DNA from: Bacillota bacterium
GTDB lineage: Bacteria; Bacillota; Bacilli; Bacillales; Bacillaceae_J
Direction: 5' to 3'
NCBI GenBank assembly: GCA_023457235.1
Contig: JAEWMK010000294.1
Location: 1 to 6,080 of the forward strand
Length of the DNA stretch: 6,080 nucleotides
The position numbers were made by a program, and so were the translations under genes. Below, piece by piece: positions 1 through 5,153 of the stretch. Numbering within the stretch: the first letter of the stretch is position 1; each line of letters starts with the position of its first letter. The notes under the pieces were generated by a model, which saw only the letters and a list, made by a program, of their open reading frames with translations, was not told the origin of the DNA and did no database searches.

Positions 1-117
1 CTTGAAAGATGGTTATTCTGTCCCGTCCACCAACATGCGAATTTGCAAAAAAAATCTGCTAAGGAACTTGCTCAGGAAGTTGTGAAATTTGAGTTTTTTG
101 GACTGCTCGGAATTTAA
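1..117 (+). CDS. Possible 3' end of an unidentified upstream gene
   Basis: An open frame enters from the left edge and gives 38 residues before TAA at 115-117. The end of the frame contains an amphipathic, charged stretch (KKSAKELAQEVVKF), which looks more like real protein than random translation. The stop lies only 20 bases before the next start, as expected for an operon partner of the importer. I do not recognise the family from so short a tail. A second frame is open to a TGA at 83-85 but looks less protein-like. The stretch could also be non-coding leader, so this is a tentative call. Confidence 0.35.
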   Translation, partial: LERWLFCPVHQHANLQKKSAKELAQEVVKFEFFGLLGI

Positions 118-137
118 AAGGAAAAGAGGAGATCACA

Positions 138-998
138 ATGAAAAATCGCAAATCATTTTTTACGGTATTACTTGTTTTAATATTAAGTTTTGTTCTTAGT
201 GGTTGTGGTGCAGGCAATGGAAATAAGGAAGATAATGCGGAGGGTAATCAAACACCGAATGAAACCTCAAAGGCTGAGACGTCTCTACTAGATGAAATAA
301 AAGACCGCGGTGTCTTGAAGGTTGGTTTGATGGGAACATACCGCCCCTATAATTTTTTAAATGAAAAACAAGAGATGGATGGCTTTGATGCTGATATCGC
401 AAAGGAAGTGGCGAAACGCTTAGGAGTAAATGTAGAGTTTGTAGCACAAGAATTCTCGGGGATGATCGCTGGCTTGCAAGCTGAAAAGTTCGATGTTGTT
501 ATCAGTCAAATGACCATTACAGATGAACGTAAACAACAAATGGATTTTTCTGATCCGTATATCACAAATCAAGTAAAAGTGATTGTCCACGAAACGAATG
601 ACTCCATTAAGTCTGTTGAAGATTTTAAAGGTAAAAACATTGGTGTAGGATTAGGAACAAACGATGAAACATATTTACGTACGAAACTAATGCCTGAAGT
701 TGGCGAGTTTAAAATTATGACATATGATGATGTTATTACAACATTAAAAGACCTTGATGCCCAGCGTATTGATGCGACAATTAATAACATGTATGCTCTA
801 AAACCAGTTGTGGAGGAACAAGGTTTTAAAATCAAAGCGGTTGGAGAAGCAATTAAATCTGACCAAGCGGGAATTGCTACTAGAAAAGGAAATGAAGAGC
901 TTGTTGCAGAATTAAACCGTATTCTAGCGGAAATGAAAGAAGACGGCACTTACAAAGAAATTTTTGTAAAATGGTTTGAGGAAGAGCCTCAAAGCTAG
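138..998 (+). CDS. Polar amino-acid ABC transporter substrate-binding lipoprotein
   Basis: This 286-residue protein captures an amino acid or similar small solute outside the membrane and delivers it to the permease encoded next. Residues 1-23 form a lipoprotein signal: a basic N-terminus, a hydrophobic core and the lipobox LSGC, with C23 as the predicted lipidated residue. A polar linker (about 24-49) leads into a family 3 solute-binding domain. Family landmarks seen are GFDADIAKEVAKRLG (from 82), R131 in TDERK, which by family knowledge pairs with the ligand carboxylate, and FSDPY at 137-141. The Asp that usually contacts the ligand alpha-amino group in the 'DAxxxD' segment appears to be Asn (D212 A T I N N217), so the substrate may be atypical. 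The ATG is preceded by GAGGAG at 126-131. Cystine, arginine or modified cysteine importers are all possible; the substrate cannot be fixed from sequence. Confidence 0.93.
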   Translation: MKNRKSFFTVLLVLILSFVLSGCGAGNGNKEDNAEGNQTPNETSKAETSLLDEIKDRGVLKVGLMGTYRPYNFLNEKQEMDGFDADIAKEVAKRLGVNVEFVAQEFSGMIAGLQAEKFDVVISQMTITDERKQQMDFSDPYITNQVKVIVHETNDSIKSVEDFKGKNIGVGLGTNDETYLRTKLMPEVGEFKIMTYDDVITTLKDLDAQRIDATINNMYALKPVVEEQGFKIKAVGEAIKSDQAGIATRKGNEELVAELNRILAEMKEDGTYKEIFVKWFEEEPQS

Positions 999-1017
999 GA
1001 AAGGACATCTATTAAAA

Positions 1018-1662
1018 ATGGATATTGTTATTCAAAATTTGCCATTTATATTAAAAGGAGCGTATTATACGCTCCTTATCACTATTGTTTCAATGTTTTT
1101 TGGTTCGATTCTTGCTGTGATTGTAGCCGTAGCCAGACTGAAGGGGAATCGGCCAATACTCTGGATTGCACGTGCTTATGTATCAGCGATTCGGGGAACG
1201 CCAACCTTAGTTCAAATTATTATCGTCTATTATGGTTTAGTTGATTACGGGATTAAATTACAGCCACTACCAGCGGCAATCATTGCGCTCAGTATCAGTA
1301 TCGGCGCTTATTTATCTGAAACATTGCGCGGTGCGTTACAATCGATTCCAAAAGGTCAAATGGAAGCTGCTTATGCCTCAGGAATGACACCTTTTCAGAC
1401 GATGAGAAGAATCATTTTCCCACAAGCGATTCGGATTGCAATTCCACCAGCAGGAAATACGTTTATTGGGATGTTAAAAGAGACTTCACTTGTATCTGTT
1501 ATTACGGTTACCGAATTATTGCGTTCTGCTGATTTATTAATTGCACAGTATTATATATATATGCCGTTTTATCTTTCAATTGCACTTATGTATTGGATCA
1601 TGAGCACGGGCTTTTCATTTTTCCTAGAAAGATGGGAAAAGCGTTTATCAATCTATTTATAA
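1018..1662 (+). CDS. Polar amino-acid ABC transporter permease
   Basis: This is the membrane channel subunit of the importer, predicted at 214 residues, a usual length for the His/Glu/Gln/Arg/opine permease family. The N-terminal region (FILKGAYYTLLITIVSM) matches the start of this family, and several hydrophobic membrane segments follow. The cytoplasmic EAA loop that docks with the ATPase is clear: E116 A117 A118 and G122, followed by a PQAIRIAIPP segment. The ATG at 1018 was chosen because the family alignment begins here and AGGAAAGGA lies at 997-1005, although the 12-base spacing is long. An in-frame TTG at 976 would add 14 basic residues lying inside the upstream gene and is less likely. 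The gap to the binding-protein gene is 19 bases, and only one permease gene is present, so the channel is probably a homodimer. Confidence 0.93.
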   Translation: MDIVIQNLPFILKGAYYTLLITIVSMFFGSILAVIVAVARLKGNRPILWIARAYVSAIRGTPTLVQIIIVYYGLVDYGIKLQPLPAAIIALSISIGAYLSETLRGALQSIPKGQMEAAYASGMTPFQTMRRIIFPQAIRIAIPPAGNTFIGMLKETSLVSVITVTELLRSADLLIAQYYIYMPFYLSIALMYWIMSTGFSFFLERWEKRLSIYL

Positions 1663-1675
1663 GTTGGGGTAAAAT

Positions 1676-2413
1676 ATGATTCAAATTGAACAATTATCAA
1701 AAAGCTTCCAAGAACTAGAGGTTTTAAAAAATATTAATCTACAAGTAAATGCGGGCGAAGTCGTTTCAATTCTTGGCCCAAGTGGCTCCGGTAAAAGTAC
1801 ATTGCTCCGTTGTCTGAATGGTCTAGAGGAAATAACCAATGGGCAGATTGAAGTGGCAGGACATGTTATTGATAGCGGACAAAGTAAGAAAGAACAAACG
1901 AAAGCAATCCGTCAAATCCGTATGCATACCGGGATGGTGTTTCAACAATTTAATTTATATCCTCATAAAACGGTACTGGAAAATGTAACGGAAGCCTTAT
2001 TAGTCGTGAGAAAATGGCCAAAAGCGAAGGCGGTGGAGAAGGCTGAAACCTTGTTAGATCGAGTAGGTTTACTTGAGAAAAAAGACGTTTACCCATCACG
2101 TCTATCTGGTGGTCAGCAACAAAGGGTGGCGATTGCACGCGCTTTGGCAGCGGAACCGGCTGTCATGTTATTTGATGAACCAACATCGGCTCTTGATCCA
2201 GAATTGGTCGGGGAGGTACTGGCGGTTATAAAAGAACTAGCCAAGGAAGGCATGACTATGGTCATCGTCACGCATGAAATGGAATTTGCCGAAGATGTTT
2301 CAGATAGGGTTGTATTTATGGCTGATGGGATCATTGTTGAACAAGACTCACCAGAGGAATTTTTTAATAATCCTAAAACGGAACGTGCACAGAAATTTTT
2401 AAAGAAATTTTGA
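1676..2413 (+). CDS. Polar amino-acid ABC transporter ATP-binding protein
   Basis: This 245-residue cytoplasmic ATPase powers the importer. All ABC motifs are intact: Walker A GPSGSGKST at 34-42, Q-loop around Q90-Q91, signature LSGGQQQR at 143-150, Walker B VMLFDE at 163-168 followed by the D-loop SALD at 171-174, and the H-loop His at 200. Length and sequence fit the GlnQ/HisP/TcyC-type polar amino-acid subfamily, with no extra C-terminal regulatory domain such as the one found in the methionine ATPase MetN. The start lies 13 bases after the permease stop, with only a weak G-rich ribosome site (TTGGGGT, 1664-1670), so translation may be coupled to the permease gene. With the two genes before it this makes a complete importer. 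Confidence 0.96.
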   Translation: MIQIEQLSKSFQELEVLKNINLQVNAGEVVSILGPSGSGKSTLLRCLNGLEEITNGQIEVAGHVIDSGQSKKEQTKAIRQIRMHTGMVFQQFNLYPHKTVLENVTEALLVVRKWPKAKAVEKAETLLDRVGLLEKKDVYPSRLSGGQQQRVAIARALAAEPAVMLFDEPTSALDPELVGEVLAVIKELAKEGMTMVIVTHEMEFAEDVSDRVVFMADGIIVEQDSPEEFFNNPKTERAQKFLKKF

Positions 2414-2452
2414 AACTGAGTTTCACCAAGGCGAATAGGAGGTGCTTTTAAA

Positions 2453-2881
2453 ATGATAGTAAAAACGAAATGGAACGGCAAGCGTGCTTTTACGGCTGTT
2501 GGTGATTCCGGTTATGAAATTAAAATGGATGCTACCGAAGCGTATTTTGGAGAAGGGAAAGGTGTCACGCCAACTGAAATGCTTTTAGCGTCTTTGGCAG
2601 GATGCATTGGTATTGACGTAACCATGATCCTAAGACATAAACTAGATGGAATTGAGAGTCTAGAAATTGAAACCGATGGTACAAGGAAAGAGGACTTGCC
2701 AAAAGGGTTTACAGCAATTACGGTTACTTTCTATATTAATGGTAACATCGATAGCAAAAATATTTGGAGAGCGATAAATTTAGGAAAACAAAAATACTGC
2801 GCAGTCTCAGATTCGCTAAAGGCTGATATTACCTTCCGCCTAATATTAAATGGTCAAGAAGTTGTTGACAAATCCGAGTAA
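2453..2881 (+). CDS. OsmC family protein (YhfA-like)
   Basis: A 142-residue member of the OsmC/Ohr superfamily, which are small cytoplasmic proteins; well-studied members reduce organic hydroperoxides with two cysteines. The family pattern is clear: VTPTEMLLASLAGC ending at C51 on the central helix, and a second cysteine, C116, in KYCAVSDSL, matching the two redox cysteines. Length is normal for the YhfA-like branch, whose physiological substrate is less well defined than that of OsmC or Ohr. A strong AGGAGGTG (2437-2444) sits 8 bases before the ATG. The gene follows the ATPase by 39 bases. That gap holds only a 5-bp hairpin (2412-2424) without a T-tract, so it probably belongs to the same operon. 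A link to thiol or sulfur amino-acid uptake is attractive but is inference. Confidence 0.9.
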   Translation: MIVKTKWNGKRAFTAVGDSGYEIKMDATEAYFGEGKGVTPTEMLLASLAGCIGIDVTMILRHKLDGIESLEIETDGTRKEDLPKGFTAITVTFYINGNIDSKNIWRAINLGKQKYCAVSDSLKADITFRLILNGQEVVDKSE

Positions 2882-2893
2882 ATTAATTAGAAT
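2865..2893 (+). promoter_or_regulatory. Sigma-A-type promoter of the SAM riboswitch leader
   Basis: TTGACA at 2865-2870, a 17-base spacer, and TAGAAT at 2888-2893 give an almost perfect vegetative promoter. The -35 lies inside the last codons of the OsmC gene. Transcription should begin near 2900, about 25 bases before the first base of the aptamer, a sensible place for a riboswitch promoter. Confidence 0.75.
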
Positions 2894-2923
2894 AACTATA
2901 AAATAATATGAAAATACAAAAAA

Positions 2924-3031
2924 TTTCTTATCCAGAGAGGTGTAGGGACTGGCCCGATGATACCTCAGCAACCAACTTAAACGTATGGTGCTAATTCCAG
3001 CAAAGCTAGCTTAGCTTTGGAAGATAAGAAA
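2924..3031 (+). promoter_or_regulatory. SAM-I (S-box) riboswitch aptamer
   Basis: The RNA from here should bind S-adenosylmethionine. P1 is 9 bp: TTTCTTATC (2924-2932) with GATAAGAAA (3023-3031). The S-box core follows in order: AGAGAGGTG, AGGGACTGGCCC, the kink-turn element GATGA (2956-2960), GCAACC (2968-2973), and GGTGCTAATTCC (2987-2998). P2 pairs GAGGT (2937-2941) with ACCTC (2962-2966), plus GGG/CCC. P4 is a perfect 8-bp stem, CAAAGCTA (3001-3008) with TAGCTTTG (3012-3019). Every conserved block of the class is present. In Firmicutes this class normally switches off sulfur amino-acid genes when SAM is plentiful. Confidence 0.97.
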
Positions 3032-3071
3032 AGGTCCTTTTTTATATACATGTAAAAAACCCTTTTCTTAT
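3024..3071 (+). promoter_or_regulatory. Riboswitch antiterminator helix
   Basis: The 3' side of P1 and the bases just after it (ATAAGAAAAGG, 3024-3034) are perfectly complementary over 11 bp to CCTTTTCTTAT (3061-3071), which is the 5' arm and loop of the terminator. A further 7 bp can form between 3038-3044 and 3053-3059 inside the loop. Without SAM this helix would block the terminator. With SAM, P1 takes the same bases and the terminator is free to form. This predicts transcription on at low SAM and off at high SAM. Confidence 0.85.
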
Positions 3072-3083
3072 AAAGGGTTTTTT
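3054..3083 (+). terminator. Riboswitch-controlled intrinsic terminator
   Basis: A 12-bp hairpin forms between AAAAAACCCTTT (3054-3065) and AAAGGGTTTTTT (3072-3083) around a 6-base loop. The run of T residues is in its 3' arm. It lies between the aptamer and the ribosome site of the next gene, and its 5' half overlaps the antiterminator. Confidence 0.92.
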
Positions 3084-3106
3084 GTATATGGAAGGGGAAA
3101 ATTATA

Positions 3107-3433
3107 ATGAGTAAAAATGTAGTATTAGAGGTTAATGATTTATTAGACCTATATTTATTGGCACAAAACCTTGGGGATGAAGCGTGGCAACAGGAAATTC
3201 TAGAAGAGCTACGGAACTTTAATCACACTGAACTTAAAAATAAAAAAGAATTAAGCAGTCTATGGTCACAATATAAAACCATTAACGATGGTATCTTAGC
3301 TGTTTATCAACAATTACGTATAGAGCCAAATAATAATAGCCACTTTGATAAAATCTTAGAACTAAAGCAACAGCGTAATGAATTATTTCAACAAATTCAG
3401 TTAAAGCAAGAACAAACCCATCAAGCTGCGTAA
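3107..3433 (+). CDS. Unrecognised 108-residue protein under SAM riboswitch control
   Basis: I do not recognise this protein. It is soluble-looking, with no signal peptide or membrane segment, and is rich in Leu, Gln, Glu and Asn. The N-terminal half (LLDLYLLAQNLGDEAWQQEI and onward) looks like short helices. The C-terminal third, roughly 80-105, is a Gln/Lys/Glu-rich probable amphipathic helix or coiled coil (ILELKQQRNELFQQIQLKQ). It has no catalytic or metal-binding pattern: after the initiator there is no Met, and there is no Cys anywhere. That composition would suit a protein made during sulfur starvation. GGAAGGGG (3090-3097) sits 9 bases before the ATG, just after the riboswitch terminator. 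It is the only gene between that terminator and the next, so it is the sole target of the riboswitch. A small helical adaptor or regulator is possible, but no function is assigned. Confidence 0.85.
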   Translation: MSKNVVLEVNDLLDLYLLAQNLGDEAWQQEILEELRNFNHTELKNKKELSSLWSQYKTINDGILAVYQQLRIEPNNNSHFDKILELKQQRNELFQQIQLKQEQTHQAA

Positions 3434-3439
3434 ATAAGA

Positions 3440-3482
3440 AAAAATAGCACCGTTTCTCCATTAGGAGATGGGTGCTATTTTT
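3440..3482. terminator. Bidirectional intrinsic terminator
   Basis: AAAAATAGCACC (3440-3451) pairs with GGTGCTATTTTT (3471-3482), a 12-bp stem capped by an inner TCTCC/GGAGA hairpin with an ATTA loop. The stem ends in T-tracts read from either strand. It lies between two convergent genes and should stop both the 108-residue gene (+) and the Met-rich gene (-). Confidence 0.93.
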
Positions 3483-3487
3483 AAAAT

Positions 3488-3697
3488 TTAGGCCTTTTCC
3501 TTCATGCCAGCCATCATGCTCATCATAGCTGTCATCATTTCATCGCATTGTTGCATCTTCATCATCATTTGATCCATGTCCATACCCATCATGTCCATAT
3601 CTTTCATCATTTCCATCATCATTTTCATGCAATTCATTTCAGACATCATCTTTTCCATTGAAGTCATCATCATCATGTTCATGCACATTTTTTCCAT
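3488..3697 (-). CDS. Extremely methionine-rich 69-residue protein
   Basis: I do not recognise this protein. Of 69 residues, 33 are Met (48 %), with Cys at 5, 23 and 51. The whole sequence uses only 11 amino acids (M, E, K, C, N, T, S, D, G, Q, A). Leu, Ile, Val, Phe, Tyr, Trp, Pro, Arg and His are all absent, so Met is the only large hydrophobic residue. Met pairs and triplets alternate with Lys, Glu and Asp in a pattern compatible with amphipathic helices; there is no signal peptide, so a cytoplasmic site is likely. It is a real gene on several grounds: TGGAGGAA (3704-3711, reverse strand) is 8 bases from the ATG, the stop precedes a shared terminator, and charged codons break up the CAT repeats. 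Possible roles, all inferred, are a methionine reserve, Cu(I) or Ag(I) binding through MxxM/MxM clusters, or an oxidant sink. Confidence 0.82.
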   Translation of the reverse strand: MEKMCMNMMMMTSMEKMMSEMNCMKMMMEMMKDMDMMGMDMDQMMMKMQQCDEMMTAMMSMMAGMKEKA

Positions 3698-3703
3698 TTA
3701 AAA

Positions 3704-3711
3704 TTCCTCCA
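3704..3711 (-). promoter_or_regulatory. Ribosome binding site of the Met-rich gene
   Basis: On the reverse strand this reads TGGAGGAA, with its GGAGG core (3706-3710) 8 bases before the ATG at 3697. It is the main evidence that the repetitive Met-rich frame is translated and that this ATG, among many possible ones, is the start. Confidence 0.85.
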
Positions 3712-3792
3712 TTAGCTCATCGTTTTCACTAGTAGAAAATGAATTATACGCTCTTGTTATCAAGTGGACATACTCTAAATTTTCTAATTTAT

Positions 3793-3821
3793 ATTATACT
3801 TCAATAATTTCCAATATTCAA
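3793..3821 (-). promoter_or_regulatory. Candidate promoter of the Met-rich gene
   Basis: Read on the reverse strand: TTGAAT (3816-3821), a 17-base spacer, and a perfect TATAAT (3793-3798). Transcription would begin near 3786 and give a leader of about 90 bases. A second TATAAT at 3743-3748 on the same strand has no good -35 at a proper distance and is the weaker candidate. Confidence 0.6.
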
Positions 3822-3825
3822 TAAT
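3801..3825. repeat. Direct repeat TCAATAAT within the Met-rich promoter
   Basis: TCAATAAT occurs at 3801-3808 and again at 3818-3825, 17 bases apart start to start. The first copy lies in the spacer and the second overlaps the -35 of the reverse-strand promoter. It may be an operator, but the region is very AT-rich and chance is possible. Confidence 0.35.
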
Positions 3826-3908
3826 CATTTAGATGCTAGGACAAATAGTAAATATCATAATAACTGGGCATGATACTTATACTAAATACCGACCGAATAA
3901 TGGAAAAT

Positions 3909-3916
3909 AGGATGGG
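3909..3916 (+). promoter_or_regulatory. Ribosome binding site deciding the PNAG synthase start
   Basis: AGGATGGG lies 4 bases before the ATG at 3921 and resembles AGGAGG. The earlier in-frame ATG codons at 3870 and 3900 have nothing similar in front of them. Starting at 3921 gives 410 residues, close to the length I recall for IcaA (about 412). Confidence 0.6.
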
Positions 3917-3920
3917 TTGT

Positions 3921-5153
3921 ATGCAAAAAATAGTTAGTTATCTCTCACAATTTATTTTTTGGTACCCATTTATTATGTCTTTGTTTTGGATAGCAGGCTC
4001 AATTCTTTTTTTTCGATATCGAGAAAAAACAGAAAAACTTGATTTTGATAAATTTGAGTGGCCATTCATCAGCATTTTGGTTCCATGTTACAACGAGGAA
4101 GATACGATTGAAGAAACGATTCAGCATCTAATGAAGATACCCTATCCCCACAAAGAAGTTATTGTTGTTAATGACGGGAGCCAGGATCGTACAGCGGAAA
4201 TCCTTCATCATTTGGTTAAAAAATATACGGAACTTAGAGTGATAGATTGTAAAGAAAATAAAGGAAAAGCAAATGCATTACACATTGCATGTCATGCTTC
4301 TAAGTCGGAGTACCTGATTACTGTTGACTCTGATGCTATTTTGGATGAAAATGCAGCTTATTACTTGATATATCACTTTTTTTATCGGGGGGAAAGATTA
4401 GGTGCGGTGACTGGAAATCCAAGAATTCGTAACCGTGATACTCTGTTAAGTAGATTACAACTTGTTGAATACGCGTCAATTATTGGCGCAATCAAAAGAA
4501 CGCAACGTATACTTGGGAAAATTATGACGGTCTCGGGAGTAGTTGTGGCTTTTCGAAAAAAAGCGCTTGTCGATGTTGGTTTGTGGGACCGCGATATGAT
4601 TACGGAGGATATTTCTGTTTCTTGGAAATTGCAACAAAAATTTTGGGATATTCGCTATGAGCCTCGTGCTTTATGCTGGATGCTTGTTCCGGAGACCATA
4701 AGAGGTATTTGGAAACAAAGAATTCGCTGGGCTCAAGGTGGCCAGGAAGTAATCCTGAGGCACTGGAAAGTTCTCCTTGACTGGAGACAAAGAAGAATTT
4801 GGCCGATCTATCTGGAACAATGGACAAGCTTTCTTTGGTCTTTCTCATGGGTGTTAGTGACATTCTATTATGTGATTAATGCAAATTCAGTGCAGGAACT
4901 ATTTATATGGTTTACCTTTTCATCATTCACCCTTGTCTTATTAAGTTTAACCCAATTGTGGATTTCGCTTAAGGTTGATTCTACCTATGATAATATTACA
5001 AGCTATTATTTCTGGGCAGCTTGGTATCCTATTGTATATTGGATATTAAATGCAATGATCGTTGTATTTGCTTTTCCAAAAGCGGTTAAATCAAGATTTA
5101 AAAGGGGGTATGCAACATGGGCAAGCCCGGACAGAGGCAACCGAATGACTTAA
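3921..5153 (+). CDS. pgaC: Poly-beta-1,6-N-acetyl-D-glucosamine synthase (PgaC/IcaA)
   Basis: A membrane-bound family 2 glycosyltransferase that polymerises UDP-GlcNAc into poly-beta-1,6-GlcNAc and helps export the chain. With the 410-residue start: one N-terminal membrane helix (about 11-31); a GT-A domain with SILVPCYNEE, the NDGS motif (D85), the DSD metal-binding motif (136-138), the TED motif with the likely catalytic base (228-230) and QRIRW (266-270), which holds the growing chain; then three membrane segments near 302-319, 327-349 and 362-385. This layout and motif set are those of IcaA/PgaC, distinct from cellulose synthase, which is much larger. Starts at 3870 or 3900 would add 17 or 7 residues but lack a ribosome site. 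The end overlaps the next gene by 37 bases. No convincing promoter was found; TATACT at 3878-3883 is a weak possible -10. Confidence 0.93.
   Translation: MQKIVSYLSQFIFWYPFIMSLFWIAGSILFFRYREKTEKLDFDKFEWPFISILVPCYNEEDTIEETIQHLMKIPYPHKEVIVVNDGSQDRTAEILHHLVKKYTELRVIDCKENKGKANALHIACHASKSEYLITVDSDAILDENAAYYLIYHFFYRGERLGAVTGNPRIRNRDTLLSRLQLVEYASIIGAIKRTQRILGKIMTVSGVVVAFRKKALVDVGLWDRDMITEDISVSWKLQQKFWDIRYEPRALCWMLVPETIRGIWKQRIRWAQGGQEVILRHWKVLLDWRQRRIWPIYLEQWTSFLWSFSWVLVTFYYVINANSVQELFIWFTFSSFTLVLLSLTQLWISLKVDSTYDNITSYYFWAAWYPIVYWILNAMIVVFAFPKAVKSRFKRGYATWASPDRGNRMT
5101..5108 (+). promoter_or_regulatory. Ribosome binding site of pgaD inside pgaC
   Basis: AAAGGGGG lies 8 bases before the ATG at 5117, within the coding sequence of the synthase. 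It fixes the overlapping start of the next gene. An ATG at 5110 is in another frame and too close to be used. Confidence 0.75.

Noticed and set aside
196..949. Reverse-strand open frames inside the binding-protein gene
   Set aside because: They show no family motifs and lie wholly opposite a clear lipoprotein gene.
976..1017. TTG start adding 14 residues to the permease
   Set aside because: The extension is basic and lies in the end of the binding-protein gene. The ATG at 1018 fits the family start and has a ribosome site.
2412..2424. Hairpin GAAAC-TGA-GTTTC after the ATPase gene, as a terminator
   Set aside because: The stem is only 5 bp and no T-tract follows.
1950..2481. Reverse-strand open frames across the ATPase and OsmC gene start
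   Set aside because: They are opposite the intact ABC motifs and show no recognisable features.
3107..3433. Assigning the 108-residue protein to the YlbF/YmcA family
   Set aside because: Size and helical look are loosely similar, but I could not find a convincing shared motif by eye.
3488..3697. Reading the CAT repeats as a His-, Ser- or Ile-rich protein on the + strand
   Set aside because: The + strand frames are interrupted by stops and have no ribosome site. The reverse-strand frame has a clean start, stop and GGAGG.
3743..3748. TATAAT on the reverse strand as the main promoter of the Met-rich gene
   Set aside because: TTGATA nearby is only 9 bases away, and at 16-18 bases there is no good -35. 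The pair at 3793-3821 is better.
3870..3920. ATG starts at 3870 and 3900 for the PNAG synthase
   Set aside because: Neither has a ribosome site. The ATG at 3921 has AGGATGGG and gives the usual IcaA length.
4600..4863. Reverse-strand open frame inside the PNAG synthase
   Set aside because: It lies opposite the TED and QRIRW motifs of a clear glycosyltransferase and looks like chance.
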